From NCBI GenBank assembly GCA_963722715.1, contig CAVROA010000020.1, positions 124,001-188,000 on the forward strand: 64,000 bases of DNA, given 5' to 3'. The stretch is from DASQGA01 sp963722715 (lineage in GTDB: Bacteria; Actinomycetota; Thermoleophilia; Gaiellales; Gaiellaceae). The notes below the pieces were generated by a model that was not told the origin of the DNA, did no database searches, and saw only the letters and a program-made list of their open reading frames with translations. The position numbers and the translations under genes were made by a program. This document shows positions 49,716 to 58,977 of the stretch, piece by piece (positions within the stretch are counted from its first letter, which is position 1; the number at the start of each line of letters is the position of its first letter).

Positions 49716-51230
49716 GTGTCACAAAGTCCACAGGAGGGGCAGGTCACGCTGGTAGAATCCGCCGCCATCGAGCTGGAGAGCCTGAGCCACGCCGTGGGCC
49801 CGACGCGCACGGTCAACCCCGGCCCCGCAGATATCACCGATCTCGCGTACGACGCGCGCCGCGTGACGGCTGGGGCTCTGTTTGCGTGCGTGCCGGGCGA
49901 ACGAGCAGACGGCCACGACTTCGCGCCAGACGCCGTCGAGCGGGGAGCGGTCGCACTGATCGTCGAGCGTCAGCTCGAGCTGCCGGTCCCGCAGCTGGTT
50001 GTTGCTGACGCGCGGGAGGCGATGGCGCTGGCTGCGGACGCGTTCTTCGGCCGCCCGTCCCGTGAGCTTCGAGTCGCGGGTGTGACGGGAACGAACGGCA
50101 AGACGACGACCGCCTTCTTGCTCTTCTCCATCCTGGCCGCAGCGGGCATGCGTCCTGGGTTGCTCGGCACCGTGGAGAGCCGAGTGGGCGGGGAGCGACG
50201 CGCCGTCATCCGGACGACGCCGGAGGCGATCGACCTCCAGCGGATATTCCGCGAGATGCTTGACGCCGGCGATCGTAGCGTCGCGATGGAGGCTTCCTCG
50301 CACGCCTCCGAGCTGCGGCGCCTGCTCGGTGTGCGCTTCGCCGTACTGGTCTTCACAAACCTGTCTCAGGATCACCTCGACTTTCACGGAACGATGGAGG
50401 GCTACTTCGAAGCCAAGCGCAGGCTCTTTGTCGAGCCTGACCTGGAGGGTCGGCGGCCGCCGGCAGCGTTGAACATCGGCGACGTCCATGGGCGGCGCCT
50501 GGCCGAGGAGGTTCGCGAACTCGGGATACCGCTCCTCACATTTGGGATCACCGACGACGCCGACGTCCGGCCGGAATCGCTCGAGGTCGGCTCCGGCGGC
50601 TCGTCATTCACTGCTGCAGGCATTCCAATCTCCAGCCGATTGCGCGGGCGCTTCAACGTTGAGAATGTCCTGGGCGCGGTCGCAGCGGCGCGACTTCTTG
50701 GTGTCGAAGATGCCTCAATCCGCCGAGGCGTCGAGCATGTCGCCGGCGTTCCCGGTCGGTTCGAGGCAGTCGACGAGGGGCAGCCTTTCGCCGTGCTGGT
50801 CGATTACGCGCATACGCCAGAAGCACTGGAAAACGTCCTCACGGAGGCGCGGGCGATCACCGCAGGACGTCTGCACTGTGTCTTCGGGTGCGGCGGGGAT
50901 CGAGACCGCAGCAAGCGTCCGCTCATGGGTGAGGTCGCCACCCGCCTCGCCGACAATGTGGTCATCACGTCCGACAACCCGCGAAGTGAGAGGCCGGAGG
51001 CGATCATCGAGGAGATTCTCGAGGGGGCGGGACGAGGAGCGGAGGTGGAGCCGGATCGGGGGCTCGCGATCGCGCACGTGCTCGAGGCGGCACAGGATGG
51101 CGACGTCGTGGTGATCGCGGGCAAGGGGCACGAGCCGGGGCAGGAGTTTCACGATCGAACGATCCCATTTGACGACCGAGAGGTCGCACGGGACGCGCTA
51201 CGCCGGCTAGGTGCCAGGGCGTCGGCATGA
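49716..51230 (+). CDS. murE: UDP-N-acetylmuramoyl-tripeptide synthetase
   Basis: The product has 504 residues from GTG 49716. MurE adds the third residue of the peptidoglycan stem. The ATP loop GVTGTNGKTTTAFLLF, TNLSQDHLDFHGTMEGYF and DYAHTPEALENVL are intact. DNPRSERPE carries the DNPR signature for meso-diaminopimelate. The start is uncertain: an AGGAGGGG site at 49732 lies after it, suggesting a later non-canonical start is also possible. It overlaps murF by four bases. Confidence 0.95.
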   Translation: MSQSPQEGQVTLVESAAIELESLSHAVGPTRTVNPGPADITDLAYDARRVTAGALFACVPGERADGHDFAPDAVERGAVALIVERQLELPVPQLVVADAREAMALAADAFFGRPSRELRVAGVTGTNGKTTTAFLLFSILAAAGMRPGLLGTVESRVGGERRAVIRTTPEAIDLQRIFREMLDAGDRSVAMEASSHASELRRLLGVRFAVLVFTNLSQDHLDFHGTMEGYFEAKRRLFVEPDLEGRRPPAALNIGDVHGRRLAEEVRELGIPLLTFGITDDADVRPESLEVGSGGSSFTAAGIPISSRLRGRFNVENVLGAVAAARLLGVEDASIRRGVEHVAGVPGRFEAVDEGQPFAVLVDYAHTPEALENVLTEARAITAGRLHCVFGCGGDRDRSKRPLMGEVATRLADNVVITSDNPRSERPEAIIEEILEGAGRGAEVEPDRGLAIAHVLEAAQDGDVVVIAGKGHEPGQEFHDRTIPFDDREVARDALRRLGARASA

Positions 51231-52534
51231 TCCCACTTTCCGTGGAGGAAATCAGGTCACTCGCACCGGGCCGGCTCGAAGCGCGTACCGACGTCGATGT
51301 CGTCACCGGCGTGCAAATCGATTCGAGACGGGTTGCAGACGGCGACCTGTTCGTTGCGATCGGGTCGGGTGTTGACTATGTCCCCGAGGCCCTTGAGCGA
51401 GGGGCCGCCGCCGCACTGGTCCCCGAGGACGCCTTTGCTTCCCTAGCGGCGCTGGGTGGAGCGGTACGCGAGCGCTCTTCCGCCCGCGTTGCCGCGGTCA
51501 CCGGCTCGGTCGGAAAGACCACCACGAAGGACATTCTGGGCGCGCTCTGTGGCCCGCACGCGCCGACTGTTGTCGCGGAAGGGAGTCAGAACAACGAGAT
51601 CGGCCTTCCCCTGACGCTCTGCCGGATCGAAGCGGACACACAGGTGGTCGTCCTTGAGATGGGAATGCGCGGGCTGGGACAGATCGCCGAGCTTTGCGCA
51701 GTCGCCCGACCCGACGTCGGAGTGGTTACGAGCGTCGGGCCCGTGCATCTCGAGCTTCTCGGTACGGTGGAGAACGTTGCCCGCGCGAAGGGGGAGCTCA
51801 TCGACGCTCTTCCCCCGGGGGGTGCGGCAGTCGTGCCGAGCGAAGAGCCGTTGCTCGAGCCTTTCCTCCGACGAGATGACCTTCGAGTGCTTCGCTTCGG
51901 AGCGGCCGGAGATGTGCGTCTGGCGGCCTTTCGCCCCGGTCCGCACGGCTCCGAGGTTGACGTCGAGGTCCTCGGGGAGCGGCTCACGTTCGAGCTGCCC
52001 ATCGGCGCCCGGCACAACGCCACGAACTTCCTCGCAGGACTCGCCGCCTATGTGGCGCTCGGCTTCCCGGTGGCCGAGGCCGGCAAGGGCGGAGCGGCGA
52101 TCAAGCTCTCGCGTTGGCGCGGCGAGGAGTTTCCGCTTCCGGGCGGGGGCGTGCTCGTGAACGACGCCTACAACGCCAACCCCGTGTCAATGGCGGCAGC
52201 GCTCGACCACCTCGCGGAGCGCGCAGGCTCCAGTCGCAAGGTTGCGATCCTCGGCGAGATGGCTGAGCTTGGCCCGGGAGGAGCGGACTACCACCGGGAA
52301 GTAGGGGCAGCCGCTACGCGGGCAGGGGTGTCCGTTCTGGTCGCTGTCGGATCGCTCGCTGCGGAGTACCTGGCGGGCGCGAGCGTTCCGACAATGCGCT
52401 TGGCGGCGGATGCTCAGGCAGCGCTCGCGGAGGCGTCGGCGCTTATGGAGCCGGGCGACTGCATCCTCGTCAAGGGATCTCGTTCGGTGGGGCTCGAAAT
52501 CGTCGCCGAGGGACTCGCGGGTATTCCCGCCTAG
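51227..52534 (+). CDS. murF: UDP-N-acetylmuramoyl-tripeptide--D-alanyl-D-alanine ligase
   Basis: The product has 435 residues. MurF adds D-Ala-D-Ala to complete the UDP-MurNAc pentapeptide. Landmarks are VTGSVGKTTTKDIL, SQNNEIGLPLTL, MGMRGLGQIAEL, NDAYNANPVSM and LGEMAELG. ATG 51227 overlaps the murE stop (ATGA). The mraY gene follows two bases later. Confidence 0.96.
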   Translation: MIPLSVEEIRSLAPGRLEARTDVDVVTGVQIDSRRVADGDLFVAIGSGVDYVPEALERGAAAALVPEDAFASLAALGGAVRERSSARVAAVTGSVGKTTTKDILGALCGPHAPTVVAEGSQNNEIGLPLTLCRIEADTQVVVLEMGMRGLGQIAELCAVARPDVGVVTSVGPVHLELLGTVENVARAKGELIDALPPGGAAVVPSEEPLLEPFLRRDDLRVLRFGAAGDVRLAAFRPGPHGSEVDVEVLGERLTFELPIGARHNATNFLAGLAAYVALGFPVAEAGKGGAAIKLSRWRGEEFPLPGGGVLVNDAYNANPVSMAAALDHLAERAGSSRKVAILGEMAELGPGGADYHREVGAAATRAGVSVLVAVGSLAAEYLAGASVPTMRLAADAQAALAEASALMEPGDCILVKGSRSVGLEIVAEGLAGIPA

Positions 52535-52536
52535 CC

Positions 52537-53547
52537 GTGACCGAAGTCCTTCTCGCCGGGATCATCGCAATGGTCATTTCCATCGCGGCGGGCCCGAAGT
52601 TCATCGACTTTCTGCGGCGAAATGAACTTGGCCAGCACATTCGCGAAGAGGGTCCGAAAGGCCATGTCACGAAGCAGGGCACACCGACCATGGGGGGTCT
52701 TCTGATCATGCTCTCCATGTCGATCCCGTTCCTACTCTTCTCGGAGCACACGCTGCCCGCGCTCACGGCCTTCTTCGTGACGCTGGGTTGCGCCGGGATC
52801 GGCTTCGTGGACGACTGGACGAAGCTCACGCATCGCCGTTCGCTCGGCCTGGCAGGGCGTTGGAAGCTGCTCGGGCTCGGCGCCATCACGGTCGTCGTCG
52901 CATTGGTCGTCTACAACCGCGACTTCAAGACCACGGTGTATCTGCCCCTCGTCGATGTCGACTTGCCGCTCTCCTGGGCGTGGTACGGGCTTCTCTTCAT
53001 CATCATCGCCGGGGCCGCGAACGGGGTGAATCTCACCGACGGCCTCGACGGTCTTGCCGCGGGGACAGCGACGATCGCGCTCCTCACCTACACGGCGATG
53101 ACGATCGTCGCGTACATCGTCTCGCTGCGGACCGGCACGGGCGACAAGGCCGACCTCGACCTGGCCATCCTGGGCGCAAGTCTGATCGGAGCCTCAATCG
53201 GTTTCCTCTGGTACAACGCCTTCCCCGCCCAGGTGTTTATGGGGGACACGGGGTCAATGGGGCTCGGAGGCGCGCTCGCGGCGTTCGCGATCATGACCAA
53301 GACCGAGGCGCTGCTGATGCTGATCGGTGGCATCTTCTTGATCGAAGCGCTCTCGGTCATGCTCCAGGTCTTCACGTTCAAGTGGCTGGGCCGTCGCGTG
53401 CTGCTCATGGCGCCGCTTCACCATCACTTCGAGATGAAGGCGTGGTCCGAGTCGCGAATCATGGTGCGGTTCTGGATCGCTGCCGCAATCTTCTGTGCGT
53501 GCGCCTTCGTCCTCTATTACCAGTCGTTCTCGAAGTTCGCGTCCTGA
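52537..53547 (+). CDS. mraY: Phospho-N-acetylmuramoyl-pentapeptide-transferase
   Basis: The product has 336 residues from GTG 52537 and about ten membrane helices. MraY makes lipid I on undecaprenyl phosphate. Catalytic features are visible: GTPTMGGLLI, FVDDWTKL, NLTDGLDGLA, and PAQVFMGDTGSMGLGG. HHHFEMKAWSESRIMVRFWI is the usual end. The last 31 bases overlap the convergent phosphoesterase gene. Confidence 0.96.
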   Translation: MTEVLLAGIIAMVISIAAGPKFIDFLRRNELGQHIREEGPKGHVTKQGTPTMGGLLIMLSMSIPFLLFSEHTLPALTAFFVTLGCAGIGFVDDWTKLTHRRSLGLAGRWKLLGLGAITVVVALVVYNRDFKTTVYLPLVDVDLPLSWAWYGLLFIIIAGAANGVNLTDGLDGLAAGTATIALLTYTAMTIVAYIVSLRTGTGDKADLDLAILGASLIGASIGFLWYNAFPAQVFMGDTGSMGLGGALAAFAIMTKTEALLMLIGGIFLIEALSVMLQVFTFKWLGRRVLLMAPLHHHFEMKAWSESRIMVRFWIAAAIFCACAFVLYYQSFSKFAS

Positions 53548-54224
53548 GCCTGCGATTCGAAGAACGCGGACGCCTCTTCGCCGGTCGGAACATTCACGAG
53601 GTTCTCGAGATGATTCTCGTCCGGATAGCCCACCTGGCGCATCCTCTCGATGGCCGCCTCGATGTCGTAGTCGGTTCGCCGCAGGTCGACGTCCGGGCCG
53701 AGGAGCGCCCAGTAGGCGCCGCTGCGATTCTCGTAAGGCATTCCGATACTGCCTGCATTCACCAGCCGGACGCCGGCGACCTGTCGGTCGAACTGGGTAT
53801 GCGTGTGGCCGCAGACGACCACTCGCTCGCCGACACCGATCAGAGCGGAGGCGACCCGCTGTTCGGGGGAGATCGCAGTCAGGATCTCCTCGTCGTGTCG
53901 GGGCGATCCGTGGCAGAAAAGAGTTTCCCCGAGCCCATCGACGTCGATCGTCACGCTCGTGGGGAGATCGCGGAGGAAACTGCGCTCGCTCGCGTCCAAC
54001 TGGTCGGCGGCCCAGGGGCCGGGCTCGCGATCACCGTTACCGCGCACCCAGACCGTTTCGTCGCCAGCGTCGCGGATGAGCGAGAGAACCTCGTGTGGCA
54101 TCGGGCCTGCTACGACATCTCCGCCGACCACGATGCAATCGACGGAGCTCGCAGCTACCTCGACGAGCACCGCCTCGAGGGCAGGGAGGTTCCCGTGAAC
54201 GTCGTAGAGAGCTGCAATTCGCAT
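53517..54224 (-). CDS. Metallophosphoesterase antisense inside the dcw cluster (YfcE/PrpE-like)
   Basis: The product has 235 residues from ATG 54224 (ATG 54233 would overlap murD). The calcineurin-like motifs are MRIAALYDVHGN, VGGDVVAG, RGNGDREP (usually GNHD/GNCD, here GNGD), FCHGSPR and GHTHTQFDRQV. The fold is complete and the protein may be active. GN-G-D in place of GN-H-D removes a His, as in the YfcE/MJ0936 group of phosphodiesterases. It sits antisense between mraY and murD, with 31 bases of 3' overlap with mraY, so transcription of the downstream half of the cluster must cross it or start afresh. Confidence 0.86.
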   Translation of the reverse strand: MRIAALYDVHGNLPALEAVLVEVAASSVDCIVVGGDVVAGPMPHEVLSLIRDAGDETVWVRGNGDREPGPWAADQLDASERSFLRDLPTSVTIDVDGLGETLFCHGSPRHDEEILTAISPEQRVASALIGVGERVVVCGHTHTQFDRQVAGVRLVNAGSIGMPYENRSGAYWALLGPDVDLRRTDYDIEAAIERMRQVGYPDENHLENLVNVPTGEEASAFFESQAQDANFENDW

Positions 54225-54231
54225 TGACACC

Positions 54232-55479
54232 ATGATGCCGCGCCGCGTGCTCGTCCTGGGGCTCGCCCGCTCGGGCGAGGCGGCCTCGCTTGCTCTCGCA
54301 CGCCGCGGCGTGACGGTCGTCGCTGTCGATCGCGTGGAGACCAGCGCTGTTGGGAGGCTTCGCGAGGCCGGCGTAGAAGTCGTCGTGGGCGCGGAAGATC
54401 CCGCGCTCCTCGATGGCATGGACCTAATGGTGAAAAGCCCCGGAGTCCCCCGCGAAGCTCCGCTCGTGGAGGCTGCGCGGCGTCGCAACACAACCGTGTG
54501 GAGCGAGATCGAGCTCGGGTCGAGACTCATCCCGAATCCCATCCTTGGCGTGACTGGCACGAACGGGAAGACGACCACGAGCGAGCTTCTCGGTGCGATC
54601 TTCCACGCCGCCGGCAAGCAAGTTTCTGTGGCCGGGAATGTCGGGCGACCGCTGACGGGACTCGACGGCATCGTGCCGGCGGATGCGTGGGTGGTCTGTG
54701 AGCTATCGAGCTTCCAGCTCGAGGACATCGAGAGTTTCCGCCCGCAGATTGCCGTGCTCCTGAACCTGACCCCGGACCACCTGGACCGCCATGGGACCTT
54801 CGAGGACTACACGACGGCGAAGCTCCGGATCTTCGAGAACCAGACGTCCGAGGACGTAGCGGTGGTGCCGGGAGGCTTTCCCCCGATCCCCGGCGCGGCT
54901 CGCCGGGTCGAATTCACCGCCGCCGACCACCTTCCCGCCGTCCCGCGAATCCCCGGGGAACACAATCGGGAGAACGCGGCCGCTGCTACCGCGGCTGCGC
55001 GGGCGGCCGGCATCGACGATGTGGCAATCGCCGAGGGGCTTCGGAGCTTCCAGGGTGTGCCGCATCGCCTCGAGCTGGTCGGGGAGGTGGCCGGTGTTCG
55101 CTTCGTGAACGATTCGAAGGCAACGAACCCCGAAGCGGCCGAGCAGGCGCTCACCGCCTATCCGCCGGGCCTCCGGCTGATTCTCGGCGGGAGTGTCAAA
55201 GGGTCGTCGTTCGACCGGCTCGCTCGTGCCGCGCGGGAGCGCGGGGTCGCTCGCGCCTATCTGATTGGCGAGTCGGCCGACGACATCGCGGAGGCGTTGA
55301 TTCGCGCGGACGTGCCCTTCACGGACGCCGGCGACCTCGAACGGGCGGTCCAGCAAGCTCTTTCGGATGCCGAGCCGGGCGACGTCGTCCTGCTCTCGCC
55401 CGCCTGCGCGAGCTACGACCAGTTCGAGAACTTCGAAGAGCGTGGGGCCCGATTCCGGGCGATCGTGGAGGCCCTTTGA
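54232..55479 (+). CDS. murD: UDP-N-acetylmuramoyl-L-alanine--D-glutamate ligase
   Basis: The product has 415 residues from ATG 54232 (a second ATG follows directly). MurD adds D-Glu to UDP-MurNAc-L-Ala. The N-terminal Rossmann start (VLVLGLARSGEAASLAL), GVTGTNGKTTTSELLGA, LNLTPDHLDRHGTFEDY, NDSKATNPEAAEQAL and LLSPACASYDQFENFEERG are typical. It diverges from the phosphoesterase with seven bases between starts. A 163-base gap follows before ftsW. Confidence 0.96.
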   Translation: MMPRRVLVLGLARSGEAASLALARRGVTVVAVDRVETSAVGRLREAGVEVVVGAEDPALLDGMDLMVKSPGVPREAPLVEAARRRNTTVWSEIELGSRLIPNPILGVTGTNGKTTTSELLGAIFHAAGKQVSVAGNVGRPLTGLDGIVPADAWVVCELSSFQLEDIESFRPQIAVLLNLTPDHLDRHGTFEDYTTAKLRIFENQTSEDVAVVPGGFPPIPGAARRVEFTAADHLPAVPRIPGEHNRENAAAATAAARAAGIDDVAIAEGLRSFQGVPHRLELVGEVAGVRFVNDSKATNPEAAEQALTAYPPGLRLILGGSVKGSSFDRLARAARERGVARAYLIGESADDIAEALIRADVPFTDAGDLERAVQQALSDAEPGDVVLLSPACASYDQFENFEERGARFRAIVEAL

Positions 55480-55642
55480 TCTGCCGGCGGGGAAGCCTGT
55501 TAGACGCGCGTGTATATCGGGTCCCGACCCGCCCCCCTGCTCACGCGCGAGCGTACCGCCGAAATGCGAACGCGTGGCGCGCGGATTGTTCCGGGTCTCG
55601 CGCGAGTGACGCGCTTCTCTTTCGCCCGGAGATCGAACGACT

Positions 55643-56866
55643 GTGAGACGGCCCGCGCGCTCACAGCTCGAGTTCCACCTCCTCGTTCTCGTCACGCTCG
55701 GGCTCGTTGCGTTCGGGCTCGTGATGGTCTACAGCGCCAGCTCCGCCCGCGGCCTGATCGCGTCAGACGACCCGGCGTACTACCTGAAGCGCCAGGCGCT
55801 CTACGCACTTGTGGGACTCGTCGCGCTCGTGCTCCTGTCGCGCACTGACTTCCGGAAGCTCCGACACGTCGGTGGGCCGATGCTCGCCGTGGCGTTCTTC
55901 CTACTCGTTGCGGTGCTGATCATCGGGACGAGCGTGAACGGAGCCAAGCGTTGGATACCACTCGGTGCGTTCTCCTTCCAGCCCTCCGAGCTCGCCAAGC
56001 TAGGGCTCGCGCTCTGGCTCGGCGCCCGCCTCGCCCGCAAGCCCGCCCCTCGTTCGCTCGGGGAGCTGGCCAAGCCCGTCGGACTCGTCGTCTGCCTCGT
56101 CTGCGGGCTGATCGTCGTCGAGCCGGATCTCGGTACCGCGATTGCGATCGTGATCATGGTCGCCGCCATGCTCGTCGTGTCCGGCACGCCTCTGCGCGTG
56201 CTCGCGGCATCCGGCGGGCTCGGGCTGTCCGTCCTCATGCTCGCGATCTGGTTCGAGCCGTACCGGCGCGCTCGTCTCTTCAGCTTCATCGACCCTTGGA
56301 GCGACCCGCAGAATGCGGGATTCCAGACGGTGCAGGCGATGATCGCGCTCGGCTCCGGCGGCCTTTTTGGCGTCGGCCTCGGAGAGAGCGTGCAGAAGAT
56401 CTACTACTTGCCCGAAGCGTCGACGGACATGATCTTCGCGATCATCGGGGAGGAGCTTGGGCTCGTGGGGGCCGTGGGCGTCATGGGCGCGTTCGTCCTC
56501 CTCGGATACGCGGGCTTCAACGTCGCCCTCAAGTGCCGCGACCCGTTCGGAAAGAGGCTCGCTGCGGGACTGACTGCTCTCCTCTGCGGGCAAGCAGCCG
56601 TCAACCTGTGCGCGGTGATGGGTATCGCGCCGTTGACCGGTATACCTCTGCCGTTCGTGAGTTACGGGGGCTCCAGCCTCATCGTCGCCCTCGCGGCCGT
56701 CGGGATCCTCCTTAACATCGCGCAGAACCATGCAGTCGAAACAGCCGCTCAAGTGCCTGATCGCAGCCGGAGGAACAGCCGGGCACGTCCTGCCCGCGAT
56801 CGCGGTCGCGGAAGCGCTGGTCGCCCGCGGCGTCAGCGTGACGTTCGCAGGCGCGCAGCGAATTGA
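55643..56866 (+). CDS. ftsW: Septal peptidoglycan glycosyltransferase (SEDS)
   Basis: The product has 407 residues as read, from GTG 55643, with about ten membrane helices. FtsW polymerises lipid II at the septum with FtsI. Landmarks are LVMVYSASSARGL, AKRWIPLGAFSFQPSELAKL, VVEPDLGTAIAI, FQTVQAMIALGSGG, YYLPEASTDMIFAIIGEELG and VNLCAVMGIAPLTGIPLPFVSYGGSS. The conserved part ends about residue 362. The remaining 45 residues are Arg-rich and overlap murG by 137 bases, so the natural end may be earlier. The 163 bases upstream contain a CGGGTC-CC-GACCCG repeat (55518-55531). Confidence 0.93.
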   Translation: MRRPARSQLEFHLLVLVTLGLVAFGLVMVYSASSARGLIASDDPAYYLKRQALYALVGLVALVLLSRTDFRKLRHVGGPMLAVAFFLLVAVLIIGTSVNGAKRWIPLGAFSFQPSELAKLGLALWLGARLARKPAPRSLGELAKPVGLVVCLVCGLIVVEPDLGTAIAIVIMVAAMLVVSGTPLRVLAASGGLGLSVLMLAIWFEPYRRARLFSFIDPWSDPQNAGFQTVQAMIALGSGGLFGVGLGESVQKIYYLPEASTDMIFAIIGEELGLVGAVGVMGAFVLLGYAGFNVALKCRDPFGKRLAAGLTALLCGQAAVNLCAVMGIAPLTGIPLPFVSYGGSSLIVALAAVGILLNIAQNHAVETAAQVPDRSRRNSRARPARDRGRGSAGRPRRQRDVRRRAAN

Positions 56867-57791
56867 GCGCCGGCTGGTTCCGGAGGCCGGCTTCGAACTC
56901 GACGAGTTCCGTGTCGAAGGCTTCCCGCGGAGGCCGAGCCTTCGACTGATTCGAGCTTTGGGTCTCGCGGTTCGGGCTCCGTTCGCGTGCATGAGGATCC
57001 TCCGACGACGAAGACCGGACGTCGTTCTCGGTGCCGGTGGGTATGTCGCAGGCCCGATGGTGCTCGCGGCCGGCCTCCTCCGCATCCCCGCGGCACTCAC
57101 CGAGGCGGACGCGCATCTGGGGCTCGCCAACCGATTTGCCACCCCCTTTGCGCGCAGGGTCTTCCTCGCCTTTCAGATCGAAGGGGTGGATGGACCGAAG
57201 TACCGGGTTGTGGGCCGGCCCATTCCTGCTCGCTCGCAACCAGCCGACAAGGGTGAGGCTCGCAAGGTCTTCGGGCTCCCCGAGCACGGACGGGCGGTAC
57301 TGGTCTTTGGGGGAAGCCTCGGTGCGCGCCGGCTGAACCAGGCGGCGCTCGAGGCCTGGGGAGACGCAGGGCCACCAGTGCTGCACATCGCCGGCGAGCG
57401 CGACTTTGAGACCCTGGACAGACCGACCCGCGCGGACTACGTTCTGCTCCCGTTCACGGACGACTTCGGCGCGGCGCTCTCGGCCGTCGATCTCGTCGTC
57501 GCGCGGGCCGGAGGCTCGGTGTGGGAAGTTGCCGCAGCCGGTAAGCCGGCCCTACTGGTGCCGTACCCGGAAGCGGCCGCGGACCACCAGACTGCGAACG
57601 CGCGCTACTTCGAGCAGAGAGGAGGCGCTGTCGTCGTCCCGGAATCCGAGCTCGACTTGAAGCGGCAGGCAGAGGAGCTGCTCACTGACGAGGAGCGGCT
57701 CGAACGGATGGCGGCGGCCATGCGATCGCTCGCACAACCAGACGCAGCGGACATCGTCGCGGAGGAGCTGATCGCGCTTGCTACCGCTTGA
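56730..57791 (+). CDS. murG: Lipid II synthase (UDP-GlcNAc transferase MurG)
   Basis: The product has 353 residues. MurG adds GlcNAc to lipid I. The glycine-rich loops IAAGGTAGHVLPAIAVAEAL and VFGGSLGARRLNQAAL are present, as are ARAGGSVWEVAAAGKPALLVPYP and AADHQTANARYFEQRGGAVVV (donor-binding site). The ATG lies inside the read end of ftsW. The TTG start of murC overlaps the end by 14 bases. Confidence 0.96.
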   Translation: MQSKQPLKCLIAAGGTAGHVLPAIAVAEALVARGVSVTFAGAQRIERRLVPEAGFELDEFRVEGFPRRPSLRLIRALGLAVRAPFACMRILRRRRPDVVLGAGGYVAGPMVLAAGLLRIPAALTEADAHLGLANRFATPFARRVFLAFQIEGVDGPKYRVVGRPIPARSQPADKGEARKVFGLPEHGRAVLVFGGSLGARRLNQAALEAWGDAGPPVLHIAGERDFETLDRPTRADYVLLPFTDDFGAALSAVDLVVARAGGSVWEVAAAGKPALLVPYPEAAADHQTANARYFEQRGGAVVVPESELDLKRQAEELLTDEERLERMAAAMRSLAQPDAADIVAEELIALATA

Positions 57792-58977
57792 CGGACGCCG
57801 TCTCTGGCTCGTCGGCATCGGCGGCGCCGGGCTGAGCGCCTACGGGATCCTGGCGCGGGCATGGGGTGCCGAAGTGGCGGGGTGGGACCGGGTCGAGACG
57901 CCGTATTTGACCCGCGTCCGCGAGGAGGGGATTCCCGTCACGATCGGGCCGGAGCCGGTCAGCGGCCCGGCCGGATTCGAGACTGTCGTCTCGACCGCCT
58001 TTGCAGGACGGGTCGAAGGAACGAGCCGTTCAGACCTGCTGGCGGAGCTCGTCTCCCTCCGACGCTCGATCGTCGTCACGGGTGCTCACGGCAAGACCAC
58101 GACCGCGGCGATGATCGCCTTCTGTCTCCAAGAGCTCGGGCTGAACCCCGCCTATCTGATCGGTGGAGTGGTACCTCAGCTGGGCGGGAACGCAGGCACG
58201 GGGGACGGGTGGCTCGTCGTCGAGGGGGACGAGTCCGATCGGACCGTTTTCGCACTAGAGCCCGAGATCGCCGTCGTCACGAACGTCGAGCTGGACCACC
58301 ACACGACGTTCTCCTCCCTGGCCGAGCTCGAAGAGTGTTTTCGCGGCTGGATCGCCGAGCTTGGCGGATCTGTCGTCTGGGGCCCCGACCTCGAGCCGGC
58401 TGAGGTTCGCCTCGCTGTCCCCGGCGAGCACAATCGCCAGAATGCCGCGTGCGCGCTCGCAGCGCTGGGGCTCGCAGGGGTCCCGGAGGCGGACGCCGTT
58501 CGCGTCCTCCAGGGGTTTACCGGCGCAGGCCGGCGGTTCGATCTCCGCGGGGAGTCGCAGGGCGTGCGGGTCTACGACGACTACGCTCACCATCCGACGG
58601 AGGTCGCTGCCACCCTCGCGACGGCACGTGCGCTCGCGGGGACCGGCCGGGTGTTGGCGGTCTTCCAGCCACATCTCTACTCGCGGACGGCGTATCTGGC
58701 GCACGAGTTCGCGAGCGCGCTCGCCCGCGCCGATGCAGCTGTCGTGACCGAGATCTATCCGGCGCGCGAGGAGCCCTGGCCAGGGGTAACCGGCAAGCTC
58801 GTCGTCGACCGCCTCACCGAAGTTCGGCCCGGGATGCCCGTCGGGTGGGCACCGACGCTGGAAGCCGCTGCAGTGCTCGCAGCCGAGCAGGCACGTGCCG
58901 GCGACCTTGTGCTCACTCTCGGTGCCGGCGACATCGAGACGATCGGCCCGATGATTCTGGAACGGCTAGGGCGATGA
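57778..58977 (+). CDS. murC: UDP-N-acetylmuramate--L-alanine ligase
   Basis: The product has 399 residues from a TTG at 57778, which is the only in-frame start before the conserved part. MurC adds L-Ala to UDP-MurNAc, the first step of stem synthesis. Landmarks are LVGIGGAGLSAYG, VTGAHGKTTTAAMIAF, VEGDESDRT, VTNVELDHH and YDDYAHHPTEVAATL. At 399 residues it is on the short side for MurC. ATGA overlap with murB. Confidence 0.95.
   Translation: MLPLDGRRLWLVGIGGAGLSAYGILARAWGAEVAGWDRVETPYLTRVREEGIPVTIGPEPVSGPAGFETVVSTAFAGRVEGTSRSDLLAELVSLRRSIVVTGAHGKTTTAAMIAFCLQELGLNPAYLIGGVVPQLGGNAGTGDGWLVVEGDESDRTVFALEPEIAVVTNVELDHHTTFSSLAELEECFRGWIAELGGSVVWGPDLEPAEVRLAVPGEHNRQNAACALAALGLAGVPEADAVRVLQGFTGAGRRFDLRGESQGVRVYDDYAHHPTEVAATLATARALAGTGRVLAVFQPHLYSRTAYLAHEFASALARADAAVVTEIYPAREEPWPGVTGKLVVDRLTEVRPGMPVGWAPTLEAAAVLAAEQARAGDLVLTLGAGDIETIGPMILERLGR

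Noticed and set aside
47933..49837. 634-codon open frame on the minus strand
   Set aside because: It is antisense to ftsI, which has intact catalytic motifs; the shadow has no family motif and a Arg/Asp/His bias.
53495..54198. Plus-strand frames between mraY and murD
   Set aside because: They are Arg/Pro-rich shadows of the phosphoesterase, which has the complete set of metal motifs on the minus strand.
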